This document shows, in pieces, positions 13,600-23,156 of a DNA stretch of 64,000 nt. Each line of letters opens with the position of its first letter. Positions within the stretch are counted from its first letter, which is position 1. A program made the position numbers and the translations under genes. The notes under the pieces were generated by a model. The model worked only from the letters and a program-made list of their open reading frames with translations, ran no database searches and was not told the DNA's origin. This DNA comes from Epiperipatus broadwayi (Eukaryota; Onychophora; Udeonychophora; Euonychophora; Peripatidae): contig JAQFVV010006273.1 in NCBI GenBank assembly GCA_028023455.1, positions 5,377,128-5,441,127 on the forward strand, given 5' to 3'.

Positions 13600-14200
13600 T
13601 ATAATACAGAACATTTAAATGTGTATCACCTAAAAAACAATATATAGGTGTTTAAATTAAATGTTACTTATATAAAATAACTCATTATCTCTTTAGTTTC
13701 ATGAGAAATATCTCTTTTGGATATATTTAAAACTTTTGCACCACTACATATTTTTGAAATATATAAATAAAGTCACCTGTAAAAATCTCTAAATGAGCAT
13801 TTTATTTTCAAATCAGTACTCTTCTTCAATTAGCCCAAGTCATATTTGTTTATTCATAAAATCATTATTTATACAACATTTATCAAATCCAAATTCTTAT
13901 ACCAAAGTGGTAAACTTTCTGTATTCATAATTTTAATACCATCCATTTCAGATAAATATATTAATAATTGTTACTAATCATTCATTAAACTAGAGATTAT
14001 TCTTATCAAATTTTATACCTCAGTTAAATATATATATATTAATATAATTCATTTATAATTTTATTTAGAAAAACTCCATTGTCAGATGGTAATAAAGTTA
14101 CTGTTAATGTTTTTTTAATTTTAAATTTCTCTTTTCAGAACTGCTTTAGTTCTTTATGTAGAGATAAAGTATTACTGTATATATATATATATATATGTGT
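13600..14200. other. AT-rich stretch without a supported gene
   Basis: Low-complexity AT-rich sequence with a short TA/GT microsatellite at about 14178-14205. Nothing else is recognisable. Confidence 0.6.
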
Positions 14201-14211
14201 GTGTTAAATAA

Positions 14212-14312
14212 TGAGCTTGCAAAAAAAAGTTCTTAACAAGCTTTTTAGAATATTCCCAACCTCAGACTGGTTAATGTTACTGGCTTCTTCAATAGGATGT
14301 TAGGATATTCAA
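14212..14312 (-). repeat. family-B inverted-repeat element, half copy with decayed hammerhead motif
   Basis: This is homologous to the 22120-22326 element: it begins 'gagcttgcaaa', continues 'ttcttaacaagctttttaga' and 'atattccc', and ends 'taggatattcaa'. On the minus strand it reads 'ttgaaga', then 'agccagtaaca', then 'ttaac', then 'cagtctgagg', matching the ribozyme region of the 22.2-kb copy but with the invariant boxes damaged. The second arm is missing. Confidence 0.6.
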
Positions 14313-14794
14313 GCATTAAATTTAAAATACCGGGCCCAACCCAGCACATTTTCTAATGGATAACTATTAAGTAAAAAATCTGAAATTTTCAGACATCCAT
14401 ATAGCTTCCAATCCAGCTATCTAACTTAAATAGCCATATGAGACTGAACTAAGTTCAGATACACCATATATTAATAGTGTTTAACAATGTTAGTTCAGAT
14501 AATATCCCTATTTAACAATTTCTTCTATTTCACTACTAAGTGAGTTAGAGAGTATGTAAATATAAAAAATCTTTTTTCAAGAGCATTAGTTAGCTTTCTA
14601 TCATTGTTCAGGTTCAATCATTATATATACTTTTTTTCCATTAACCAATAATGGGAACTATTTGCATATGAATTTTATTGCATAAACACTATTGCGTTTT
14701 GATGATTTTCTTTAATTTTTCTGTAAGACATTATTATTAGAATATAGATATTGCTTTTGTAGTTATTACTATATTTTTATTAACACACATACAA

Positions 14795-14862
14795 TATAAT
14801 ATAATGGTTAACACTTCTAATCAATCTTCCTGTGATCTGGGGGCTAAACTCAGTTAAAAATG
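14795..14862 (+). repeat. decayed tRNA-derived SINE fragment
   Basis: The sequence 'taatggttaacacttct' resembles a tRNA D-arm/A-box region, and 'gatctgggggctaaactca', 40 bases later, resembles a mutated B-box/T-arm. The spacing is tRNA-like. No tail or target duplication is visible. The call rests on resemblance only. Confidence 0.35.
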
Positions 14863-15257
14863 GAAATATTTTTTAATAACTGAAAATTTCTGAAAAAGAT
14901 TTCGATGTTTTTAAGTCAACACGCTATAGCTAGATTGTCTAGTTAAGGAGAATTTAGTTTATTTTAACTGAAGTATAAAACAAAAAGGGAAATCATTAAA
15001 ATATCATTATCAAACAGTTGATATTTTTCTCTACCATTCCTATCTAAAGGACCATTAAAAATATGTTTGTTTGAAACGGTTTATTTAAAATCTGTTTTAC
15101 TTTTTAGTTAGTCTAGAATATTTCTTTTTTTTTTATCACAGGTTTTAGATGGTTATTAGAAACTTTTTTACTAATATTCTTTTTTAACTTTACTGAATGA
15201 AATAAGAACTAATAGGTTTTTATTCATTTTTATACCAGCAATTTAAATTACATATAA

Positions 15258-15332
15258 TCGACAGTACTAGTATGAGAATCAAACCTAGATCTTTAAATTC
15301 TTAAATATTAAATTTTACATTAATACTCTAAC
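15258..15332 (-). repeat. tRNA-derived SINE fragment
   Basis: On the minus strand the sequence runs 'ggttagagtattaatg' (end of an A-box region), then about 40 bases later 'taggtttgattctcat', a near-canonical B box. It faces the next plus-strand SINE across a poly-A tract. The 5' end of the tRNA-like head is missing or eroded. Confidence 0.45.
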
Positions 15333-15350
15333 CAAAAAAAAAAACACCTT

Positions 15351-15462
15351 TGGCAGAATAGTTCAGTTGGTTAAAGTTACCTTAAAATGCAATATTCAAG
15401 AATTTAGAGGTCCAGATTTGATTCCCATGCTAGAATTGCCATTAATCAGGCCAACAATACAT
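15351..15462 (+). repeat. tRNA-derived SINE
   Basis: The head reads 'tagttcagttggttaaag', matching a tRNA A-box (TRGYNNARNNGG). It is followed at tRNA spacing by 'ccagatttgattccc', a B box with one change. The element continues into 'acatgaaaaaaag', which resembles the tail 'gacatatgaaaaaaaaa' of the SINEs at 34.1 and 58.8 kb. It is divergent and presumably old. The 71-residue open frame across it is not a gene. Confidence 0.55.
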
Positions 15463-16079
15463 GAAAAAAAGAGAATAATATCACTTAAACGTTGTATTAT
15501 ATATATTAACCAGTATGATATTCCTAACAGTTTAATGCAATTGGAAAGTTTAAAAATTAACAAACGTTATTGTTACAAATGACTTTATAAATAAAAATAT
15601 TTTATTACATATATATGTATGTGTGTGTAAATTTCTTATTTTGAAATCTAATCGAACACTGATGCTACACTTTTCAGCATCCGTATTCTTGCTAGATTGT
15701 TTTGTTAATACCAGATGATCATTTGTATTAATAGCCCCATATATATATATATATAAGGATAGCAAACCTAGTAAGTTTCTAAAAAAAAGAAAAATCTAAT
15801 ATATTCCAAATCTTAAAGATCATCAATTTTATATACATTCTTTGTTCTAATCTAAATGAGAAGTTTCTAAACAACGATGAAATCTAATATGTTCCAATGT
15901 AAACGCCATCAATTTTATATATATTTTAGTTTCAATCCACATAATAGATTTTATTTCTTACTTTATGTATATATAAATAACAAATTATAAGTGAAATATT
16001 CATAATATAATCAAATTAAATGTTGTTTCAAAATTATATGTAATTTTTGATTTCAAACAGGCAAAATTCACTATATATA

Positions 16080-16265
16080 TTGCCACCCACAGCCAGCTAG
16101 AGTAATCAATGGATGTCAGAACGCTTGTGCATAAAATCCCCATCTAGTGCCTATTCATCCAATATCCCCAGACTAGTTTCTGGCTTGTGGCCTTCGTTAG
16201 TGAAGAGCCTTGGATCTGAGAGCACCACCTAGATCTTAGGATTTAATGCAACCCTCCAGCATGTA
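16080..16265 (-). repeat. family-A repeat with hammerhead-like motif
   Basis: This is a minus-strand copy of the repeat also seen at 17130-17275, 51406-51738 and 51913-52105. Shared blocks include 'tggatgagtaggcactaga'-type sequence, 'atccattgattactct' and 'gatcctaagatctagg'. It is markedly GC-richer than its surroundings. It carries the hammerhead-like region listed separately and is truncated where the inverted arm begins. Confidence 0.8.
16155..16216 (-). ncRNA. hammerhead-ribozyme-like motif, decayed core (family A)
   Basis: On the minus strand, in order: helix I 5' strand 'atccaa...tcttca', box 1 'CTAACGA' (consensus CTGANGA), stem II 'aGGCcacaaGCCa', box 2 'GAAAC', 'tAGTC' as the cleavage triplet, then the helix I 3' strand 'tgggga..ttggat'. 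UCUUCA pairs with UGGGGA (six pairs with wobbles) and AUCCAA pairs with UUGGAU. Box 1 has lost the catalytic G5, so this copy is probably inactive. Cleavage is not shown; this is a secondary-structure reading. Confidence 0.55.
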
Positions 16266-17129
16266 TTAGATTTTATCTTTGTTTAGAATTGCTAGAGATG
16301 CTACTTTTAAATGTATCTTGATCTGCTCTTACAAACAGTTATTTTGCAATGTCATTAACAATCGTAAATTTACGGATATTGAAAAGTATATTGGTTAATA
16401 AGTCAAAAAATTGAAAATTACATTTAATGTTTTAATTAAAAATCTGTATTTAATTATATAAATATATTCCTTCAGAAATAATTTTAAAATGTTTCAAAAT
16501 TAATATATATTTTTAAAATGTTATAAATAATGATAAAAAGTGATATTTCTTTTAATATTATTAATAAAAAGCTATATATATATATATAAAGTATAGATAA
16601 CAAATCTAGTGCTATAAAATAATATATTTTTTATTTAATATTTTAAATAAGAACAATTATATGTATATTCATAAAATCTCTTCATTGGTTACAGATATAA
16701 AAGACATATTTTGTGGTATAAGATTTTAATTAGATATTTCAATATTTTGTGTTAACTGGGCAATGAATACTATATAATTGTAGAGGTGCTGAAAACAGTG
16801 TTCACAATAATTGTGTTCCACAACTAGAAACAACAGGTGTATAAAATTGAACAAATTGAAAAATTAATAAAAAATTCAGAATCTTCAGAGGGATTTGTTT
16901 TTCAAAAAAAATTTCCAAATATGAGAAAGTTTGCATGTATTATCATATTTGTTGATACAATCTGTTTGTTTTTTTAGTATCTCAATAGTTTCTCTGATTT
17001 TACATTGATGTAGATTTTTTATTTATACAATAATATATTTTAAACATTTTAAATAAAAAAAATACTTATCTTTTAAATTTTTTTGTAATGTGTAAGACAG
17101 TAATCACATCTATTGTAGCTAATTTAATT
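16266..17129. other. AT-rich spacer between two inverted family-A copies
   Basis: Very AT-rich, with no coding or repeat signal that I recognise. It is bounded by family-A repeat sequence on the minus strand to the left and on the plus strand to the right. Confidence 0.5.
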
Positions 17130-17275
17130 TCTGGCATCCATTGATTACTCTGGTTGGCACAGGGTGGCACTACTGTATGGAGAGTTTTTCCTTGTTTATA
17201 AACAATTATGTGCTAGTATAAGAGATAGTGATCATGTGATGCTTAATGGTTTAACATCCAAATTGGTTATAGTTA
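17130..17275 (+). repeat. family-A repeat, right-arm fragment
   Basis: Contains 'ctggcatccattgattact', then 'ggtggcactactgtatgg', then 'aattatgtgctagtataag' and 'gtgatcatgtgatgctta', colinear with the right inverted arm of the 51.4-51.7 kb copy. The ribozyme half is absent. Confidence 0.8.
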
Positions 17276-18850
17276 CTATATAATTGTATTTCTTTTTCTA
17301 TTTACAAGTTCCATTTATTAATATAAGCTGTAACTAAAATACAATAATTTCATAAGCTATAACTAAAATATAATAATTTCACAAGAACTTTAAATAAGGT
17401 TAAAACAATTCAGTTGAGAATGAATGTATGACTTCTTTAGAGATGTAATACAGAAACATAACAATCCCCATGATGTATCTTATGATGCTCAGTTAAAATA
17501 ATAATACACAAATATAACCTATGATTCACACACATTAAAGTTTTACCTAGGAATTATTGATAATTGAAGCTTATTGAATGTGGTTCTGGAGTAGAGTATA
17601 CAAAATTATTATCCCTAAGGTAATTACATTAATACATAATCTGAGAACATGTATTATGGAATTACTATTAAATAGCATTGTTTTTCTCTAACATTTTAAG
17701 ATATTTTATAATAAAAATAAAATTAACTTAGATTATGCAAAGCAGTTAATTCACACTCATTATCTGAAAAGAAATCATTAAATAAATAAATAGTAAATAA
17801 TAAAATGACTTTATTGGTTGGAAATTCATAAAAAGTTTGAGTGTTGGAAGGGATAGAGATATATCATAATCTATGGATTTTGAGTTTCAGAATTTTCCAT
17901 CTGACCCTACACCAAGCCATAACAGGCAAAGGAATTGATTACTGGAGATATTTCAATTGACACATGAATGATGAAAACGTTCTGTGAAGGCATAGCTTTT
18001 AAAATTGAGTTACATTAATTTATATATAATAAAAAGTTGTAGGTTAAAAGACTATGAATTCCATTAATTGAACAGATTATTGATTAATGGTTTCCTAAAG
18101 TTTTAATCATTGGTGATTTTATAATCTTTTTAAGATGATATCTATCTTTGATGATTTTCACTTTACGAAAATTTGAAATAATTTAAAAAAATTAATTTTA
18201 TTACAGTTATAAAAATTTAAAATAGTATATATACAAATGAATTATGCAACAGTTATACATTTATTTTAAATACATTCTTAATATATACCAGTGATTCTTT
18301 ATCTGATAAAATACCACTATTATCTGATAACGTTTTCTATACCATGTGTTTTGTGATTATTATAAATTCGGTCTTATTGTAATTTTCATATTCATTGTTG
18401 TTATAATTTAAAATTATATATAAACACACTATTATTAAGCAATTATTAAAAAAAACTAAGATTAATTAGTTTTAGAAATGCTTCTATTAATTTTTTTGGA
18501 ATCATTTAATAAGTTCATAAAGAAATATGAGGAAGACAAACATCTGTTATTATGATTGCCTGGGCTTAATCTATAAAATACTATGACTTACCTCTAATTT
18601 AAGTCAGTATTCTTTTTGTTAATTAGTTATATTTGATCAAATCACTAAAAAAAATTTTACTCAGTCATTGAAAAATCGTTACAATCTACTACAATTATTT
18701 GAAATATTGAAAAATATTACCAAAATCTCTATGAGACCATGTGGTTAGTTTAATGCTATTAAGTAAAGAAGTGAATTCCTCAGAGATTTTTTCTAATGGA
18801 TTTAAATGAATAAGATATAGCAATACAAGGTCTGGGTTTCTTCACTTACT
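17276..18850. other. AT-rich stretch without a supported gene
   Basis: Contains a short local repeat near 17325-17390 ('taactaaaatacaataattt' then 'taactaaaatataataattt'). Otherwise nothing is recognisable. Confidence 0.5.
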
Positions 18851-18852
18851 AT

Positions 18853-19048
18853 TATATATGGAATTTGAACTCAGACTTTCACATGACCCTCAATTTTCCA
18901 TGCCATCTCATATTGCTGACCCACCTGATCACACACATGTGGAAAAGATAAATAATCCAACATGTGTTGATCAGATAGGTCAGCAATGTGAAATGGCATG
19001 GAGAGTTGAGGGTCATGTGAAAGTCTGAGTTTGAATCCCATATATATT
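18853..19048. repeat. fold-back (inverted-repeat) element, SINE-like arms
   Basis: Two arms of about 85-90 bp are inverted copies around a ~19-bp spacer near 18941-18959. The left arm contains 'ctcagactttcacatgaccc' and 'gctgacccacctgatca'; the right arm carries their complements with few changes. On the plus strand the right arm ends 'gagtttgaatccca', which resembles a Pol III B box, and begins 'gataggtcagcaatg', so the arms may be two inverted copies of a tRNA-like SINE. The arms' similarity is seen directly; the SINE origin is inference. Confidence 0.8.
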
Positions 19049-19889
19049 ACATTATATGTGCAGATGTATTTAAGCCTATACAGTGTATTAAATTCATTTA
19101 GTATTATAATTATGACTTTATATATCGATATTTTAATATTTTTTTAAATCTTATTTTAGATAATATCTTTACTTAAAAAATAATATATTGTTTACTATTT
19201 TTATTCAACTATATATATATATGTACATTTTAATTTACACACAACAAATTTTTTAAAAATCTTTCTTCATCTTAAAATATACAAGATTTTTAATTTTTAC
19301 TTCATTGGGTTGTTTTCTCATCCTTGGTGTTCGCCTTAAGATGTCACTACCTCTAGGTAAATTCCTAGAAATATGCCATTTCACCGGTTTTCACCCAACC
19401 AAAGAGGAATTTTTCTACGTTATAAATGCAGAAAAGTCCTCACATTATGTTGGACAGAGGAGGCAGCGGTGACAGAAGCCAACACAAAGAGACTTCTTTC
19501 TATGATAAAACACAGAAAGAGTTCCCGACAGCTGCCAGTTATGACTTTTTTCTATGCTAAAAGCAAAGAGAAAGAAATGCCTTGATTGGCTGCCATAGTA
19601 GTCGATTTTGTTCATCATTTTCTCGTAATAGTAGAATATCTATTTTCTCTGTAATTTCATGTGAGAGTGTGTGTATTTGAAACAGTCGTAGTTTTTTTAA
19701 ATTTGATAAGACGTCTATTTTTTTTAATGTGTTGTAACTTAGTTTACTGTTGTAAGTTTAGTAATAATGTCCTGAAGATTCCATTACAAAGGGGTAACCC
19801 TCAAAAATTGCTTTTAAGGGTGCAAAAGGGAAAAAAAATTAAAAGATCACGCGAAAAGTATCGATTTGTCCATGACCATTACTTTTGCT

Positions 19890-20400
19890 ATATATATATA
19901 TACACACAAACAAAAACAACCCACTGTCTAATTATTAGGAATTACTTGTCCGAAAAATAAAATGTCGGGTATTATTTTTTTTTTGTTTTGTTACATTTAT
20001 TATTTCAAAATAAGATTAGTTTTTATATCTACACAATAACAAAAACAACCCAGTTCCTGATTAATTACTGTCTTTTAAAAAAAAAGCAAATTCAACGGGG
20101 TTTGATTTTTTTCAATGGAGTCTTTGAATTACAGTTTGTTTGTTTTTATATATACACAAGATTTATCAAAAAAAAAAAAAGAAACCCACTTTTTGATTAA
20201 TTACTGTCAAAAGAAATGCAAATTAGTCGACTATCATTTTAAAATTTAATATTTCAATAACGGTACCCTTTTTATATAGACAGACTTAACAAAAACAACC
20301 CACTTTCTGATTCATTACTGCCCCCCCCCCAAAAAAAAAAAGAAAATGGACATTAGTCTGGTATCATTTTTCAATCGAGTCTTTTAATGACGGTCCTTAC
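19890..20400 (+). repeat. minisatellite, ~4 units of about 120-135 bp
   Basis: Repeated landmarks are 'tatacacaca...aacaaaaacaaccca', then 'ctgattaattactgt', then a poly-A/C run, then 'aatttagtcgggtatcattt'-like sequence. They recur near 19900, 20030, 20155 and 20285. The units carry homopolymer tracts of varying length. This lies inside the 19307-21117 element. Confidence 0.8.
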
Positions 20401-20514
20401 TAATAGTAGTCGGGTATCAATTCTAAATTGTAGTATATAAATTATGTTACTTTTGATAGATTTAGAATTATGTCTTGCCTTTTTAATAAAATGATTGATT
20501 TACTCTTGACCAAA

Positions 20515-20930
20515 AATACTGTAACTTTAAAGACACACACACAAACTCAAAAACAATCTAAGATTAATAAACATTGAGTTATTATGACTTGCTTTTGAAT
20601 CAAATTATTGATTTACTCTTGCAAAAAAAAATACCGTAACTTTAAAAAGACACACCTAAAGTCCAAAAGAAAAAAAATTCGAAAAACCCCTGTAACTTTG
20701 AAGACACACACACAAAATCAAAAACAAGATAAGATTAATAAACTTTTACATATTACATCTTGCTTTTGAATCAAATTATTGATTTACTCTTGCAAAAAAA
20801 AAAAAAGAAAGACTGTAACTTTAAAAAGACACATGTAAAGTCAAAAAAAAAAAAAAATTAGAAAAACACCATAACTTTAAAGACACACACACGCAAACTC
20901 AAAAACAAGATAAGATTAATAAACATTTAC
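20515..20930 (+). repeat. minisatellite, >2 units of about 175 bp
   Basis: The block 'gtaactttaaagacacacac' followed by 'caaaaacaagataagatta' starts near 20521, 20692 and 20868. Intervening 'cttgcttttgaatcaaatta' and 'ttgatttactcttgc' segments are also repeated. It is the second tandem array inside the same terminal-inverted-repeat element. Confidence 0.85.
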
Positions 20931-21205
20931 AAAAATGAAAAAAAATAACATCATATAATAGTATTAGTTAGTAGAATATTTTATTACAAGTCTAAGAAAT
21001 CAGATCTTTTTAGATCAAATCAATCATTTAGGTCAGGCCCGGAATCATTATATGTATATGTTTTTGATTAGCATCAATGCCATCTTAAGGTGAACACCAG
21101 GGATGAGAATACAACCCTTCATTGTTTTTAATTTAATAGAAATTTCTTTCCAAAACTAATGCCTGACCAAATTTTTTCCAATAATTTCTATAGAAGGGTA
21201 CATCT

Positions 21206-21800
21206 TTATTCCAGTTGTTTTTAAATGTTCTTAGCCAGTTGCTATTTTTATTATTAAATGTCATATTACACCTTATTTACCATATTGTTTTTAAAGCATT
21301 GGCTGAAAATCAATGCATTATCTGAATGAACACTTTAAATATTCTTTTCTTATTTGCCTTTTTAACTTTATGCATTGAGAATGGAATGTATTCTTCTTAT
21401 TTGTTTAAATGTTTTATATTTTTAAATATAAAAAAGGTTTCCTGTTGATTTTCTAAAATATAGGTTTCAAATTCATGCTTGGTTTATTGTTTAAGTTAGG
21501 AGAAACATCTTAAGAGTTTTTAAAAATATTTATTCCAGTTGTTTTCAAGTTTTCTTAGCCAGTTTTTATATTTATTATCAAATCCTTATTGACCATATTA
21601 TTTTTAAAGTATTTCCCCAAAACCAGTGCATTATGTGGAGGAAAACTTTTAATATTTTCTTATTTGTCTTTTTAAATTTATACACTGAAATTGAAATGCT
21701 TTCTTTTTATTTATTTAAATGCCTTATATTCTTCAAGCAGATGTAGCTTGATTTAATAAAATATATAGGTTTCAAATTCATGTTTAGTTTATTGTTTAAG
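21206..21800 (+). repeat. tandem duplication, two units of ~290 bp
   Basis: Unit 1 (about 21206-21495) and unit 2 (about 21529-21800) share 'tttattccagttgttttTaa', 'ttcttagccagtt', 'gaccatatt.tttttaaagc' and 'ataggtttcaaattcatg', ending 'tttattgtttaag'. They are diverged and have no coding signal. The pair begins about 90 bp beyond the right end of the 19307-21117 element. Confidence 0.8.
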
Positions 21801-22119
21801 TAAATCGTTGTTGGCAGGATGTCATTTAAACATTTGATGTAAAATTTAGAAAACATATTTTAATCATAATATGTTGATATTGCTAGCCATAATTTCTATC
21901 TAAAATAAAATTTTTAAGTTTGTTTAAAGCTTAAAAAATATTCAATTCTTATACAGCCTTTAATACAACTATCATATTTTAGATATAGTAAGTAAAGGTG
22001 ACATCATTAAACTACAATGCTTTTCTACATATACAATAACATATATACATAAATATTACAAAAAAATCAAGTCAGGTGTCACATGACCTAATTTAATAAG
22101 CTTGTATTTATAAATATTA

Positions 22120-22326
22120 TATATAGAGCTTGCAAAACAAGCTCTTAACAAGCTTTGTAGAATATCCCATCCTCAGACAGATAAAGTACTGGGATTGTCC
22201 TGCTATTTTTAATCTAATGATTGAATATCCTAGCACCTCACTGAGGATGCCAGTAGCAGAAACTGGTCTAAGGTTGCAATATTCTACAAAGCTTGTTAAG
22301 AGCTTGTTTTGCGAGTTCTATATATA
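22120..22326. mobile_element. family-B small inverted-repeat element with ribozyme core
   Basis: The outer ~47 bp are inverted copies: the left reads 'gcaaaacaagctcttaacaa' and then 'gctttgtagaatat'; the right is its complement, 'atattctacaaagc' then 'ttgttaagagcttgttttgc'. The interior has two inverted, diverged halves. The right half carries a hammerhead core on the plus strand, and the left half a decayed one on the minus strand. Total length is about 200 bp with no coding capacity. Flanks are 'tatata', so a target duplication cannot be judged. A 65-residue frame across it is not a gene. Confidence 0.8.
22227..22283 (+). ncRNA. hammerhead ribozyme candidate with complete core (family B)
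   Basis: Box 1 is CTGAGGA (22241-22247, fitting CUGANGA), stem II TGC-CAGTA-GCA (22248-22258), box 2 GAAA (22259-22262), then CTGGTC with the GUC triplet at 22266-22268. Helix I forms between 'gaatatcctagcacctca' upstream and 'taaggttgcaatattc' downstream: CCU/AGG, GCA/UGC and GAAUAU/AUAUUC pair, with one C-A mismatch, a bulge and an internal loop. Stem III is only about two pairs, as known for hammerheads of Penelope-like elements and newt satellite DNA, which act best as dimers. All invariant core bases I can check are present. Activity is untested. Confidence 0.65.
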
Positions 22327-23156
22327 ACATACATAAATATATATCAAAGAGAAATACAATAATGGAGTTTAACAAAACTAATAGTATTTTTCAAAGTAAG
22401 CTTGTTTACTGCAAGAAAAAATAAAAGTAAGTAAATAAAAAAATGAATCTTTTCATTTTAGTTAATGAAACATGACCCTCCTCCCCCAAATCTTGAAAAG
22501 ATAAAGAGGAGGCTGTAATATCCTTAAAAAAAGTAGTCATAATAAGTTTATAACATATAATCCTGGTTAAAATTAATGAACATTTTAAAGTCTGTAGCAC
22601 GTTTGTATATTATTTTCAAAAACTGATATTTTATTATACAGGAAATTAATTATTTATTCTATCCTGTTGATATCCAAATAATCATACTACAAATAATACC
22701 TGACATTCATAGATTAACACATTATAATAATTTGCAGAGTTGATAACTAAAACATATTTATATAAAATAAAAATCCAAACTATTATTTTTAGATTCAGTT
22801 TATAAGTATAATATTTTTTTAAAAATATATTAATTTTTTAAATTTATTTTTCAAATAAAAACTATAGAACACCTTTAATCTAATTTAATATAATTTTATT
22901 TCATCTCTAAATCAGACAATTTACCAAATGCAAGCTATTATCATGCATTTCATTTGTAATTGCAAATAGTAAATAAATGTATCCAATGTTTTATTTTAGG
23001 AATAAAACAAATAACTAATAACTGGAAATTTTATAATTAGAGTATTGGCAATATGAATTTTTTTTATAAATTTCTTATAAGAGTCATTTAATTACTGATA
23101 CAGAAAACAAATAATTTTTTCATATTATATATACAATAAGTAAGCTGTTTTCAAAT

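Larger units (their letters stand above)
19307..21117. mobile_element. non-autonomous DNA transposon with 6-bp target duplication
   Basis: The left terminus 'GGGTTGTTTTCTCATCC' followed by 'ttggtgttcgccttaagatg' is mirrored at the right end by the inverted 'ggatgagaatacaaccc' and 'catcttaaggtgaacacca', a ~40-bp terminal inverted repeat with a few mismatches. Both ends are flanked by TTCATT (19301-19306 and 21118-21123), a perfect 6-bp direct repeat. The 1.8-kb interior has no transposase and is mostly minisatellite. A 70-residue frame at 19373-19585 shows no domain and is probably noncoding. The superfamily is open; 6-bp duplications occur in few groups (Polinton, Dada). Confidence 0.75.
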
